The translations under genes and the position numbers were made by a program. Below, in pieces: positions 1-12,560 of a stretch of DNA of 64,000 nucleotides; position 1 is the stretch's first letter, and each line of letters begins with the position of its first letter. The notes under the pieces were generated by a model. The model did no database searches. It was not told the DNA's origin and saw only the letters and a list, made by a program, of their open reading frames with translations. The stretch is from Neoceratodus forsteri (taxonomy: Eukaryota; Chordata; Ceratodontiformes; Ceratodontidae), in contig CM028129.1 of NCBI GenBank assembly GCA_016271365.2, forward strand, positions 1,010,737,501 to 1,010,801,500, given 5' to 3'.

Positions 1-394
1 TGGCCCCATTTATCCCAATCGGAAACCTTTAAAGTCCATGGTTGGGGCCCTTTAGACCTAGAATCTGCTTGTACATGCCCTGACCTACCAGAAGCCATAG
101 AATGGAGCTAGTACAGGCCCCTTGATCACATACTTTATAGATTCACCATATGGCTAACTGGTGTTGCTATTCCAATCCCACTGAGCCTCCCAACTCACCC
201 CCATTCATCTCATGCATACCATACATCATAACATATTGTGGTCATCCCTGACTTTCTGGAACATAGTATCTCTTGGCCATGGTGCTCCAGTGTTTAGGGT
301 GTGTGAACCATCTGTTGTGCATGCAGACATCACCTGTGGTTGCATGGCATATTGCTCATGCAAGCCCTTGTGCCTTTAGAATATTGTACCCTAG

Positions 395-900
395 AGGCTG
401 TTCCAGTGGCATGAAGGGCTGAGGCACTGGCACCTGGCCTCCTGCCACACTGGCAACCTGTGTCCGGTGGTGAGCTTGGGTTTCTGGGGGTTGGCCGGGG
501 AAGGAGAGGATTGAGTGTCCAGAGGACAGCCTCTCCGGGGATGGATTGGCATTCCTGTTGTACAACTGCCACCAGGTGAAGGCCTGGGGTAGGGTGGGGC
601 AAGGCACCAAGAGATCGGAGGGTGCTGTGGGACTCTGCAGCATGCACACCCCTGCGCACATGCACGCTGATGTGTGCGCCCCAGAAATGGGGAAGGGAAA
701 AAATGGAAAAATGGTTGACATGGGCTACATGAAGCCCTGCCCCCCCACCTCCATCCCATGCCATTGCCCAGTCTCTGGCCCAATCTAGATGTGGTTCCCT
801 GGGTGGGGGGAAGATGGGTCTCCCCTTCCTAGCCCCACCATGGGGAGCAATACAAGGGGATCCTGGGCCCGAGATACAGAGAGATAAGACTCCAGACAAG
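395..900 (+). repeat. SINE-like dispersed repeat (tentative)
   Basis: No believable gene. The segment around 480-545 aligns by eye with 56,222-56,290: both have a G-rich run, then 'gtgtcca', then a C/T-rich run and 'gggatggattgg' or 'gggaaatgagtg'. The copy at 56.1 kb begins with a tRNA-like head, so this one may be a diverged member of the same SINE family. Open frames here come from GC-rich composition and differ in all frames. Confidence 0.3.
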
Positions 901-904
901 AGGA

Positions 905-2030
905 GGCGGGGACAGGGTTGGGCCTCCCTATTCTGACCAGAAAGGAAAAAAACTATATGGAAAAAGAGTATTGTACTCTAGTTGTATACTGCATATTACT
1001 TCCATTGACTGTATGTTAGTTTGTTGCCATCTAAAGATGGCCAGATATCATCCAATGAGCACAGGATACTGATGAATAATGAGATTTCCCCAGGAGTCAC
1101 TAATCAGGAAAGTTTGTGGATGGGTCACTGTTTATTCAATTTACTGTATGAGCACCATAGCACTAGTAACTAAATGTTATAACTAGCCTCATAAGATGTT
1201 TTTGTTCTTTTTAGAGGGCCAAATTCTGTTTTAAGATACTGTGAACTATTCTAGGAATCCATTGACTTTGCTTACTGGTACTAGGTTGCTGCATTTTAAG
1301 GGTGCTGCGTGTGCTGATTTCCTGCATTCCTTTGTTTGTTTTGCTTGTAGAGATTTTGAAGGTTATGTAGTAAGTGGATATAAAACTATAGATGCTTAAT
1401 GTTAGATAAAGAAGGTTGACAGGTAGCTAGGTGCAAAGTTGGTAGAGCAGCCACTGTATATATAGTAGGGGACAGACCTAGTGCAGTAGCCGATATGCTG
1501 TCAAATTCAATAAGCCCAGGTGGTGGTACAAAGATACAGTGATGCATGCTTTATGGTTTTGTAAAAAACAAATTGGAACATTTGTTTGATTATTCTGCTA
1601 GCTGATCTACTGAGACTGGCATTTAGGTACTGTCATGTTCACAATGCCATCACAGTTGATGACTGGGAGTAGCAGCTGTAGTGGAACTTGTTTCCTGATA
1701 TAATCAAAATCATCTTATTTATATTGCGGTTATTTTTTGCTTTTCCAAGTTTAAACAACATTTGGCTGCAGCCAACAATAACTACTTTTACGTTTTCTTG
1801 TAAAGTACATCCTATGAGCCAAAATCTTCATTGCTGCAGGGCTGCAAGGGGACACGTTTGGCACTGCCAACAACAGCAACAGTAGGAAACAAGGCTATGA
1901 AGTGGGGATCCATTTTGTGCTATTGTGTGCTAGTTCTGAAAGTGGTGATGGCTACCACTTTAGCCCATGTGCTACCATTAATGTCTGGACACCCAATCTG
2001 CATAAGTGCAGCTGTGCTTTTGTCAGTAGG
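905..2030. other. No gene recognised
   Basis: AT-rich sequence with stops in all frames. I see no terminal repeats, tandem structure or recognisable protein in it. Some may be old, unalignable transposon sequence. Confidence 0.5.
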
Positions 2031-2039
2031 GGAACATTC

Positions 2040-3655
2040 CGTGCCACCAACTAACATCGTCTTCTCCTTCGCCCCATTCCAGTTCAAAGAGGTAGAAGAC
2101 CTTCTTCTCCATCTAGATGTTAACAAAGGTGCTGGTGTTGAGGGGTTAGGACCTTATTTCCTTAAAGCTGGTTTCCAGTACTTAAAGGACCCCATTTTGC
2201 ACCTATTTAATCTGCTCATCAGCTCCAGTACTGGAAAATAGCTCAGGTACTCCTGTTATTTAAATCAGGTGACCCTATGGTTCGAAATAACTACCGCCCT
2301 ATATGCAGTCTACCCCTACTCTCTGAACTACTCGAGGAATTGGAAAATGTTCAAATAAGGGACTGTCTTGATAAAGCCAACCTAATAAACCTAGCCCAAT
2401 CTGGATTCCGATCAGCCCATGGCACTACTTCAGCACTAGCCTCAGTCACTAATGACTGGCTCCTTGCAATGAATAAGAAACAAGACACAGGGGCTATCTT
2501 CCTGGACCTCAGCAAAGCTTTTGACATGGTCCATCATGCTTTACTCCTCAACGCATTAGATTGGCATGGTATCTCTGGCCCAGCACTGTCATGGCTCAAC
2601 AGCTACCTAACAGATAGACTCCAACATGTTGAAGCGGAAGGTTCCCTCTCCCCGCTGCTTTCTCTCAAGAGAGGAGTACCAAAAGGCTCGATCCTTGGAC
2701 CTCTCCTTTTCATGATAAATATCAACACCATCGGTACTAACATCAGTAAAGCAAGAGTATACCTTTTCGTGAATGAGACTGTGATATATATATCCAAACC
2801 ATCACTAGCCGAAGCACACTTGGAACTCCAGTCTGAATTTGATCTTTTCCAACACAGCCTTGCACAGTCTAAACTGCTATTAAATGCCAAAAAAAATGAA
2901 AGTAATGTACTTTTATTCTAGTCATCTGCATGCCATTACAAATGTGCTTGAAACCCTGCCCCCCATTAAGACTCTTCTTGACGACAATCTCAAGGAAGTC
3001 AACAAATTCAAATACCTAGGCTGTGAACTAGATCAACACCTAATGTTCTCGGCTCATATCGCTCCCTTGCTAAAAAACTGTGGCAAAGAATAGGCTTCTT
3101 TTGCAGGAACAAATTCCTTTTCACCACAGAAGCCAGACTTCGATTGGTCCAGACAACTGTCATCCTTCTACTCGACTATGCTGATATACTGTATGGACGA
3201 TGTGCAGACTACCTGCTTCACCAGTTGGACACTCCCAACCACAGGGCAATATGCTTCACCATCGCACTCACCACTGTGACCTTTATGCCTCTTTGGGTTG
3301 GTCTTCCTTATCAACTAGACATCTCATCTACTCTCACCTGGCTCTACAAAGCTCTCCAGTCAAAGCTCCCCCCCTATATTTCTAATCTCTTTTGGTGGAC
3401 TGCCTGCCTTTACCCCTTACGCAGCAACTCCTACATTATGTTTGATATCCCAAGCTCCTGCTTCGGCACCATGGCTATAAGCTGTGCTCTCCCAGATGCG
3501 TGGAATAAAGCCCAAGCTAGACCCGCAGCCTCAAGTATATTTTTTATTGTATTTTGCTTTCTGTATTTTACAAATCATACAGTTTGGCTAATTTGCTAGT
3601 TTGATGTTGTCCCTGCTTATTAGCTACTCCACAGTGGTGTTAAATAAATGTGAAC
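2040..3655 (+). mobile_element. L2-like LINE, family a, 5'-truncated copy
   Basis: The segment is colinear with the longer copy at 58,590-60,180: both have 'KEVEDLLL' or 'FKEVEDLLL', then 'PYFLK', 'HLFNL', 'LDLSKAFD' and a C-terminal region ending in W/N-rich sequence. Only the reverse-transcriptase part and the 3' UTR remain, which is typical of incomplete target-primed reverse transcription. It ends near 'taaataaatgtgaac'. The TTGA tail seen in the 60.5-kb copy is absent. Confidence 0.8.
2067..3530 (+). pseudogene. L2-like LINE reverse transcriptase, dead copy
   Basis: This would copy LINE RNA into DNA at the insertion site. The RT fingers and palm blocks can be followed across frames: 'QSGFRSAHGTTSALA' near 2,398, 'FLDLSKAFDMVHHALL' near 2,500, 'GVPKGSILGPLLF' near 2,670 (family consensus Q, here K), and 'LLLNAKK' near 2,875. 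The catalytic box, normally YADD or FADD, reads 'FVNET' near 2,766, so both aspartates are gone. Frameshifts separate 1,831-2,241, 2,277-2,921 and 2,884-3,093. The last part (3,144-3,599) matches the C-terminal region of the family. It cannot encode a working enzyme. Confidence 0.85.
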
Positions 3656-3999
3656 AATAGTTCAGTGCATTTATGTCCTCTTCTTCTGTAAGCAATACCT
3701 TTTTGGAATTTATTAGCTACTCAATTGTCCCTGCTATTTAACTACTGCACCTCCGAAGCCATCACCCACGCTACCCTCTCCAGCCAGAAAACCAGACTAA
3801 TTCCCACCGGCGCTTTGAGCTGGCTCTCCACCCTCCCAGCCTATCTGGACACTTTTATTTATAGCCCTAGGCCATCAGGTGACCTACCTACATGTGAATA
3901 ATCAAGTACCTACCATCCCCTTAGCAGGTTATATTGTTCCACCTCTAGAGGGCACTACATAGATTACAATTATCTAGATTTCCTTCTGTTCACTATCTA
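3656..3999. other. No gene recognised; possible 5' leader of next LINE
   Basis: C/T-rich sequence between two LINEs. I cannot fix where the family-b element begins, so part of this may be its 5' UTR. Confidence 0.35.
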
Positions 4000-4429
4000 A
4001 ACCACAGCTCAACTCCTCCATCTGACCAGCCCTCTCCTCTGCGCTTCCAGCTTGCTAATCCTTCCCTTTCCTAATTCTATAGCTCTTTAAATTTCCTGCC
4101 TTCCTGAATAATGCAACTCCTATTCTCTGCTCTCCCCCCTTGTTCTGCTCATATCCCTCTCTCTACCACCTCCACTTGCTTACTACTCGCCAGTATCAAA
4201 ATAACTTTCCCACCCACACCAGCTACTACCTCCAATCCCCAACTCACATTCATGCTATTACTCCCTCCCCCCCCAATTTGAGCTGTGGTCCCACTCTACT
4301 ATTATTCCTCATGTGGCTTTATTAACAGTGTCCACTTTCACTGCCGTTCTCCATCTTCTGCTTCCACTCTCCCTCTGCTCCCTTCTCCTCCAAACTCCTA
4401 GCTTCCTTGCCAGCTCCTTCCAAATCCCC

Positions 4430-7350
4430 TAAACTCCACTTCCTCAACCTCACTCTACTCTTGCTCTCAGCTGGGGACATCCACCCCAACCCTGACTTGA
4501 CTGCCCCATGATCCTCTGGTGCTTCCTCCTCTACTGCCACCCCCTTCTCTCCTCTCTCAGTCCCCCCAAAGGGTTTCAAGATCCTATATCTAAACGTCTG
4601 TAGCTTGTTGCAAAAAATAGACCACCTTCAAACCATGATGAGCACTCTAAATCCAGACATTCTAATAATCACAGAAACCTGGCTAAAGAGCAAAATTCCC
4701 GACCACTTAGTCTCCATTCCTGGCTACTCCCTTCTAAGGCAAGACCGTGCTGGTAAGAGAGGCAGTGTGGCCATATATGCCAGTGCCTCCATCCAATATT
4801 CCATCATCTACTCATCCTCCAATCCTGAGACCCATGATGCTCTGGCTATTCATGTGACCCTGCCCTTCACTCTCCCTATCTTCATAACAAGCATTTACTG
4901 CCACCCAAATGCCCAGCCATCTGCGACGCTACACCTCCTAATCTCGTTCACTGCCGTTTCTCGCTCTTGGGAACTATTTATCCTAGGTGAGTTCAATTTA
5001 AATTGGTTGTCACCCAAAACTACCAAAACGAAAAATGAATTCAGAACCTTAAACCTCTCCCAACTGACCTTGGAACCCACCTGACCTAACCACAAGACAC
5101 AACAACACTCCCTACTCGACTGGGCCCTTATCTCCCACCCCCACTGTGTCATCACCTCTGGCATCCTCCCTGATGCTCTCAGTGACCACAACCCAGTATT
5201 CATAGTCAGGAAAGTCCACAGACCTAAATCACCACACAAAACCATGCAGCTATGCTCTTTCAAGTATCTCGATCTCGAACCTCTCCTGAGCAACCTTGCC
5301 CTTTCTGACTGGTCCCCCCTAACTTCCTTCCCCTTGGTTGATAAGGCCCTTACTTATTTTAAAGAAACATTTCTTGTGAATTGGAATACCTTTGCCCTGA
5401 TTAAACAAACCAGAGTCAGGGGTAACCACCTACCTTGGATTGCCCCAGAACTTCTGGCCTGCCTCAGAGCTAGAGATCATGCCTGGAAGCGTCATAAAGC
5501 AGCCCAGCTTCCCAGCAATCTCACAAACTACCGCAAGTTCCAGAACGCTTGCACCAGGGCTACAAGGTTAGCCAAGTCTGCCTTCACCACAAACATAAAT
5601 TTCCCTTCCAAGTTCTGGAAGGTGGTCTATGCCCTCTTTACCCCCATCCCACCCCCCAGGTGCTTAAGGTAAATGGCTCCTTATTGGCCAACATGCCTGC
5701 CGTAGCTGCGGAATTTAACTCCTATTACACCTCCTGTGCCACTGAGCTACTGGAAGTCCTTCCTCTAACCCCCACCTCTAATGGAGTGTCCCCCACCACC
5801 CCTCTCACCCCCTTCTCCTTTGCTACTGTAACCCCAAATGATGCCCTAAGAGCCTCCTCACCATCAACCCCTCAAAGCAGCCTTCTTGGATGACCTCGAC
5901 CCAAACTCCTCTCTCTCCCTTGGCCATCACCTATCCCCTCTATAATCCTAAATCTCTCTTTCTCAACTGCCTCTGTCCCCTCTCCATGGAAACATGCAGT
6001 GGTCCTCTCTCTACCTAAAGGGGGTGACCCCTCATCCCCTGGTAACTATCGCCCTATCTCTCTCCTCCCTAACCTAGCCAGACTTCAAGAACATATAGTC
6101 CTCTCCCAGCTTACCATATTTCTATCTGACACCTCCTTCTCCACCCCTTTCCAATCTGGATTCAGGAAAAAACACTCAACCACCACCTCTCTCCTACGGC
6201 TTACTACCTCCATCCTAACTGGAGCGGACAATGGCCAAATCACCTCTGCCATTTTTGTTGACCTGACCAAGACCTTCAACACCGTCTCCCACTCCCTTCT
6301 CCTTGACTCCCTTCCAGCAGCTGGTATGCCTCCCTCTGCCACTGACTGGTTCAATGCCTACCTTACTGGCCGAACCCAATCAGTTAAGATCTCGGACGTT
6401 ATTTCTCCTCCCTTCCTGATTAGCACTGGTGTCCCCCAGGGCTCTGTGCTGGGGCCCCTTCTATTCTCCATCTTCCTAAACAAACTTCCCTCTGTCTGCT
6501 CCCCCTCCTACGCCATACACATGTGTGCTGATGATACGGTCCTGTATGCATCTGGCTCCTGTTCAGTTGAGGTTACAACCAGCTTGAAGCAAGACTTTGA
6601 CAAGGTTCTGCTCTGGTTTGCTAACCATCAACTTTTCCTCAACACCAAGAAGATTGTCTCCATGATCTTTGGCACAAGGCAGACACTCTCTAGGCTTCCC
6701 TTCCTGCCCACTTTTCACACCCTTGGTGGGACTTTACTTGAGGACACATCCTTCTTCAGGTATCTAGGTGTTAGATTGGACCAACACCTAGACTTCTCTG
6801 GACATATTGATGCCATTCAGAAAAAATTGCACCACAAGCTTGGTGCCCTGTTCAGGAACCATAGTTCATCCCTCCTACGGTTAGGCGTGAACTTGTTCAG
6901 AAGACAATCCTGCCCATTTTTGACTACTGTGACATAGTCTACAGTGCAGTTCCCAAGTCCTCCCTTGCCAGATTGGATATCCTCTTCAATTCCTTTGGTC
7001 ACTTTGCCCTTGATGCTCCCTCTTGCATCCACCACTGTGATCTTTATCATGCCCTATCCTTCCCCTCTCTTACAAATAGGTGACTCTCCCACTGTACTAA
7101 ATTCACCTCCAAGCACTGGCTGGGTGAACTCCCCTCCTACCTCTCCTCCTCATTTATAACACCCCCCACCCTCTCACTCCCTTAGATCAACCGATTCCCG
7201 TACTTTGGTGGTTCCTCACAGATACACCCTCATTGGCCAATCTGGATACTCTTACCGCCTCCCTAAGATTTGGAATTCCCTTCCCCTCAAATTTGTCACT
7301 CATCCTCCTACTACTCCATCAGCTCCGCCCTCAAAAACTACCTTGCACCT
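4430..7350 (+). pseudogene. L2-like LINE endonuclease-reverse transcriptase
   Basis: It encodes the apurinic-type endonuclease and reverse transcriptase of a CR1/L2-group LINE. In order: a degraded 2A-like motif 'GDIHPNPDL' at about 4,473, the endonuclease ('IITETWLKS' near 4,665, 'RQDRAGKRGSVAIYA' near 4,740, 'LGEFNLNW' near 4,985), a linker ('HLPWIAPELLACLRARDHAW' near 5,435), then the RT ('NYRPISLLPNLA' near 6,040, 'QSGFRKKHSTTTSLLRL' near 6,150, 'GVPQGSVLGPLLFSIF' near 6,430, 'HMCADDTVLY' near 6,520). The catalytic box is CADD instead of YADD; both Asp are present. Breaks: in-frame TGA at 4,509 and 5,082 (the second follows 'LEPT', where the sister copy has R, so probably CGA to TGA), a frameshift near 5,650, another TGA at about 5,891, and frame loss after 6,937. 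The C-terminal 'WNSLPLKF' is near 7,272. Confidence 0.85.
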
Positions 7351-7872
7351 AGCTGTACCTGCCATTATCCCTCTAACTCCTCGCTCTAAGCCCCTGACAA
7401 ACCCTACCCCCTTTCCGTACCCACACATTGCCCCTGTTGTACCCCAACTTTCTCCCCCCAAATTCCGGCACTCCTTCCCTTACCCCTACTCCCTCCCCTA
7501 CTGGCCTTCCCTTGCACTCTTACTGTGATTTTTAGCACCCAAAGTTGTACCAAGGGCTTGTCCCTACTCCTCCCTCCACCCTACTTTCCCCCGGTCTCCT
7601 GCCATCCCAGTCCCCTTACAGGGTTTCTCTGCATCCTGAAGGGCTCCTTCTGGGACTTGGCCTCTTTTCTCTCTCACCTTTACCCTCTTTTCTGGCCTTC
7701 CTTGAACCTTGTTGGGCTACCAGCATCCTCAATCATACTCCTGCTCATTGCCTAACAACCTGCTTCCTTCCTATCGTGCTTCACCTATACCTTGTGCAGG
7801 CAGGATACTCAGCATTCTGGAGGGGTCAGGCCCTGTCAGACCTCTTTCCTCCTCCCTCTTCCTTCCCCTCTT

Positions 7873-7898
7873 CCTCCTCCTCCTCCTCCTCCTCCTCC
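7873..7898 (+). repeat. (CCT)n microsatellite
   Basis: A pure CCT run inside the LINE 3' UTR. It produces poly-Ser, poly-Leu and poly-Pro open frames that are not genes. Confidence 0.9.
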
Positions 7899-8084
7899 AT
7901 TGCCTGCCCTGACCCCTGATGGGATTCTAAGCTCCCCTAGGGTTATAGCTCTTGGAAAGCCCTTACCTCTCACCCCCTTCTCTATTACCCTCTCCGCCTC
8001 CCTCCTACTTCCCTCCACTACTTCACTCTAAAGCTAGCCTTGCACCATCCCCTGGTAGGGTTCCCCAATCCTCCTTCCTTTCCA

Positions 8085-8360
8085 CCTCTCTCTAATCAGC
8101 ACCCTTCACCTTTCCTACCCTTGCCCTGAATCAACCTCTGTCTGGATTCTTAATATCCTAAATGAGTTGAATCTGGATATCTCTCTCACTTCCCTCTCCC
8201 CTCCTCACTTCCCCCTTCCTTTCCACCCTTCTCTACTCAGCACCATTCACATCCCCTACCCTTGCCCTGAATCAGCCTTTGGCTGGGTTCTTATTATCTT
8301 GAATGAGTTGAATCTGGATATGCCTCTCACCTCCCTCTCCCCTCATCACTCCTGCCCTCC
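8085..8360 (+). repeat. 141-bp tandem duplication in LINE 3' UTR
   Basis: The pair 'ccctgaatca' recurs at 8,124 and 8,265, and 'gaatgagttgaatctggata' recurs near 8,160 and 8,302. There are two imperfect units. Confidence 0.8.
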
Positions 8361-8899
8361 CCCCCCACTACTTAGCCCTAGTTCTGACTAACCCTAATCT
8401 ATTGCACTTGTAGACAAATTTGCACTTCTGTTATACCTTAGCTAACTTGCACTGTCTGTGTTACTCCCCACTAGCTTGCCCTAGATCACAGTTATGTGTC
8501 ACTTAGAGTTTACCTTAAAATGTTATTTTGCGCAATAATATTTATCTAGTTCAAAACTGTTATCATTGTACCCATCTAGTTCAAAACTGTTAGCATTCTG
8601 CTATTTCACTGCTTCTTTTCAGTTTATTCACTTTTATTTGAATGTAATCAAATGTATATCTTTGTTAGTGTTTCAAGTCTCTGTGTACTATCCTCATGTT
8701 CCCTTACCACCCAGTTCGCACCAGGAGATGAGCAACCTATTGCTCAGTGTGCCTTTCTGGTGAAACATTTCAATAAATAAATACTCAAACTACAAAGTTT
8801 AATCCCTCTAAATAGCGTCCAAAAACTAGTTATTGGTAAGTTACACGACTCTTGTGTTTGCCACTAAATAAGTGTCAATGTCTCACCCATTATTCCTTG

Positions 8900-9413
8900 A
8901 ATAAACAACAAACATTCTCTTCTCTTCTCTACAGCTCCATCCCTTACCATCTTCCTTACCTGACTATCCCACCCTTCCTCCTCATCCTGCCAGATTCACC
9001 CTCTGCCATCTTGACTTCGCCACCATACCCACCTCCAGCTTTACCTGCCTTCTTCTTCTTTTTATACTGCCAATTGCCCTCCTCCCAGTCTGTATTCAAT
9101 ACCTTGTCAACCTCCTCTATCTACCTACCTAATTATTGCTGCTATATGAGGTAATCCTGTATAATACAATTGGTATTGTATGCTGCACAATGTTTTACCA
9201 TGTACCACCATCATTGTTCCGACATACTTAGATTATTACCTGTAAATATTTTCTAAATTATCCTGTACTTTGTATAAATCTTAACTATTCTTTCTATTTG
9301 TTGTGTATCATTTATATTGCATATGTTCTAGTTGTATGTTCAGGACCTCCTTGTAAATGAGCCTGCTCAATGGAGATTTTTTCCTGACAATAAACTTGAC
9401 TTGACTTGACTTG
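8900..9413 (+). mobile_element. L2-type LINE 3' end with (ACTTG)n tail
   Basis: A non-coding 3' UTR fragment ending in four ACTTG units at 9,394-9,413. The stretch 'cttgtaaatgagc' with 'gctcaatg' just before the tail is also found at about 60,495 upstream of the TTGA tail of the family-a LINE. The two LINEs therefore share a 3' end but use different tail microsatellites. No protein part remains. Confidence 0.65.
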
Positions 9414-9829
9414 TAATTCATCTTCTTCAGACAACAACACCCTCTTGTATATAGTAGTTTTAGTGAGTAACAGTAAAGGGACCTTTGTGTTCCTCCAATT
9501 AGTATCAACCACCATTACAACTATATAATAACTGGTGACACCCTATAATGACTGGATATCCAGACTTGGCAAAGCACCATAATAACCCACTGAATTCCGT
9601 AATAACTTGACAGTGGATTATTACCATCTTTTCCTCCTCGCGCTCTCACTTCACTCAAGCACGAATTAAAGCACACTGTATTTGTGCGAGTATAGCAGCC
9701 ACTGAGGGACATGCTCACTGGCACAAACACAGGTTACAGTTTTTCTCTCTGAAACCTTGCACCAGCTATTGTAAAACAAACTCTGGCCAGAGCCAATAGG
9801 GCTGCAGGAGGATAATCTGGGTTTAAAGT
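9414..9829. other. No gene recognised
   Basis: AT-rich sequence with short open frames only, and nothing recognisable. Confidence 0.5.
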
Positions 9830-10130
9830 ATTGAAAATCTTTTTTTTTAATATTTTTACACCAAATTTTCAACACAGCCTTGTGATAAACCTGCCTCATT
9901 AGGAAGGGCAGAGAAAATGTTTAACTCCTGGTGTAAAGTGGTGTTGTGCAGGGACTGCAAAATCAGATTTTGGGCTGCAAAGACACATATTGGGCAGGAG
10001 TTGAAAAATGACATCTGTCGCATTAATGAGTTGCTGTTTCAAAATGGCTGTGTTGAAATGTTGTGGTAAAAATATTGAATATTACAAAAGTTATGAGCCC
10101 GCATTTGCAAAATTCAACATACCCTCATAA
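9830..10130 (+). repeat. Diverged unit of the ~300-bp composite repeat
   Basis: The phrase 'acaccaaattttcaacacag' at about 9,859, followed by a 'ctgcctcat' phrase, matches the core of the tandem units at 39.4 and 54.5 kb ('caccaaattttcaacat'). A second half-unit ends near 10,120. Much is diverged. Confidence 0.5.
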
Positions 10131-10139
10131 ATTAATAGG

Positions 10140-10930
10140 TGAACATACTAGAATCATAGAATATAAGAATGCGCAAAGTATAATACCACCCCATATTACA
10201 TTTATTCAAAGCCATGGAATGCATTGCTAGTCTTTTTTTGGCATTGAAAAAGTTTAACTTGGTCCATGGGAAGGGACTTTGGACACAGCTTGACTTAATC
10301 AAGCCCTAAATATCATGATGACAGGGCAGAAAGTGGGTCAGGATGCATTCAGATGAAAGTGAGGATAAGGTAAAGAAAATTTATTGTGGTACTGTACTCT
10401 ATAAAGACCCTGCTGAAAAAATGCAGAATGGAGCTTGGCATAGACGCTAAATTCTTTGGTGCGGTCTTATAGTGAAGCAAGTTGGTGTCGGTATTCTTTT
10501 TTGACTGGGGGATAGTGAAAAATGTCAGATAGTTGTCAATTCCAATCCACCTTTTTTCTTCTTTGATGACAAAATCGCTGCATTAAGAAAATAGGCTATG
10601 TAGATCATTATGATCCATCATATTTTCAATAACCTCAACTTTTTACAGCCTGTGGGTCACTGTCCCACATAGGAAAACTGATCTTCTCAGTCTTCTCTGA
10701 GTGCAAACCAAGCCTCCTTTTTGTATTGACAAATCCCCCCCCACTACCACCATCTACCACTTACCTCGTGACAGTGAATTTATGTAGCATTTTTTAGTTC
10801 TACATATTTATGCAGTCGCACACAGTAAAATGCCAACTGACAGCTTTTGTAAGCTTCCCTTTATCAGTTTCTTTATATTTCCTCCTGTATTTACATTTAC
10901 TGCAGCAGTAAAGAGAATGTTTTCAGTACT
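10140..10930. other. No gene recognised
   Basis: Mixed AT-rich sequence. No ORF, repeat unit or terminal repeat that I can support. Confidence 0.5.
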
Positions 10931-10934
10931 CAGT

Positions 10935-11489
10935 TTCTCAGAAGAAGCCAGAAGGGGAAGGAAACATATTCAATTCAGTGCTTTACAGTAACTGGTAATT
11001 GCTATTTTTCTTTTAAACTTAGATTGTGGGCTTTTAGTGACACTGTAATTTCTTTGCTGTCTTTACTTAGAATTGATTTTGGGCTGTTGAAAATTTAAAA
11101 TGTAGAGGTGGTGTATTTCTTTGCTCTCTTTAATTGCTGCAAATTTAGTCTTGGCTTGTCTGACTTGCCCTGTAGTTTGGGTGAGGGGTGTTAATTGCCT
11201 GGCCTCTGACCTCAGCTATGTGATAACTGGAGGTGGGGCTTAGTCAGAGTTGAGGTAGCAAGTGAGTTTTGTTTTTCTCAGAAGAAGCCAGAAGGGGAAG
11301 GAAACATATTCAATTCAGTGCTTTACAATAACTGATAATTGCTATTTTTCTTTTAAACTTAGATTGTGGGCTTTTAGTGACACTGTAATTTCTTTGCTGT
11401 TTTTACTTAGAATTGTTTTTGGGCTGTTGAAAATTTAAAATGTAGTGGTGGCGTATTTTTTTACTGTCTTTAATTGCTGCAAATTTTTC
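10935..11489 (+). repeat. 340-bp direct duplication
   Basis: About 210 bp starting 'tcagaagaagccagaagggg' at 10,937 recurs at 11,277 with few mismatches. The offset is 340 bp. Both copies run through 'gggctgttgaaaatttaaaa'. The roughly 130-bp spacer is unique. Confidence 0.9.
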
Positions 11490-12512
11490 ACCCCCTCCAT
11501 CCCCTTCCCCCAACTCTTAATTATATGCTCTGTTAAATCTGATTGACAGGAGCTAAACACAGGGGATAGTAAGGGGTGTGGAGTAGGAGGGACATAAGGG
11601 GGAAGAAGCCCACCCTCAGCATGTGTTTTGACTCACTTATTTATTTATTGGTTTATTTTCTTTTTTTAAAAAGAGAAGTATCTGAGGACCTTGATAAAAG
11701 TACTAATTTTAGCAGGCTCATCAGATAACCTCATAGTCTTCAGGTGAAGCTACCTCTGGCTGCAAGCTGCAACACTGGACTTAAGATTTGCAAGAAAGTG
11801 AGTAGTGCTCACAACAGAGGGAAGTGAACTTTACAATTTACAATTGTCTTTGGTTTGAAGCAGATTCCTTAGGAAAGTTAATATTCTTCAGGTGGAGGAT
11901 ACTTCTAACTGAAGGGTGAAATAAGCAACTTAGAATTATCAGAAAAGGCAGTCTTTCAACCAACAGAGGGAGGTGAAGTTTGCTTTACTTGTGTTACAAG
12001 TGTTAAGGTTTTCAGTGCAGGAAGAGTTTAAACCCACATAGGCTAAATACTGTTTTCTGTGTCTGCCCTTCTGCACAGCTGACGTGTTTTGGGGCTGACT
12101 GTTTTCAGAGCACAAGTCACCAGGCTCTTTTGGGGCTGGGGAGGTTTACCTGTGTCTGACTTGGATGTTTGGATTTTCTCTGTTTGATTAGCAGGGTATT
12201 TTCTCTGTCAAATTGGTTTGAAGCAGTATTACAAATTGTCGTGTATGGCATCTTGCTGACAGGAAGGCACTCATCTCATCGGTAGGTCAGAGCGTTTAGC
12301 TGATTGTTTCATGAGGGGCACAGTTTAGGCCCAACCCTTCCCACCCTCACCCCACCTACCCCTGGAAATAGTTCATTTATACCTGGGGTTCTGACATCAT
12401 TCCTCAAGAGGGCAAGGTACACATCACTGTCATATCCTTCTGTAGCACACTGCACTGACAATATAAGCATACACATTATATAAATACATATATTTCTATA
12501 TAACGCACCAAT
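11490..12512. other. No gene; weak internal repeat
   Basis: No coding sequence recognised. Two loosely similar units of about 170 bp begin near 11,715 and 11,880. Each contains 'cttcaggtg' and ends 'caacagaggga'. This could be 5' flank or leader of the CR1 that follows. Confidence 0.4.
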
Positions 12513-12533
12513 CACACACACACACACACACAC
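12513..12533 (+). repeat. (CA)n microsatellite
   Basis: A CA run followed by a short A run just upstream of the first CR1 element. Confidence 0.9.
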
Positions 12534-12560
12534 AAAAAAAACTAAACAAGGTAGACAGTT

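Larger units (their letters stand above)
4000..8790 (+). mobile_element. L2-like LINE, family b, long copy
   Basis: It is the same family as the minus-strand element at 31.3-37.4 kb. The two share a 2A-like region, an endonuclease, an RT and a 3' end. Here the 3' end is 'gctcagtgtgcctttctggt' followed by 'aataaataaa' (about 8,735-8,785), and the reverse complement of the same end is at 31,340-31,420. The 5' boundary is uncertain (about 3,990-4,050). The 3' UTR from about 7,530 is pyrimidine-rich and carries a CCT run and a 141-bp tandem duplication. Confidence 0.8.

Noticed and set aside
330..899. 189-codon minus-strand open frame, with overlapping open frames on both strands
   Set aside because: GC-rich, open in several frames at once, no domain, and overlaps a repeat.
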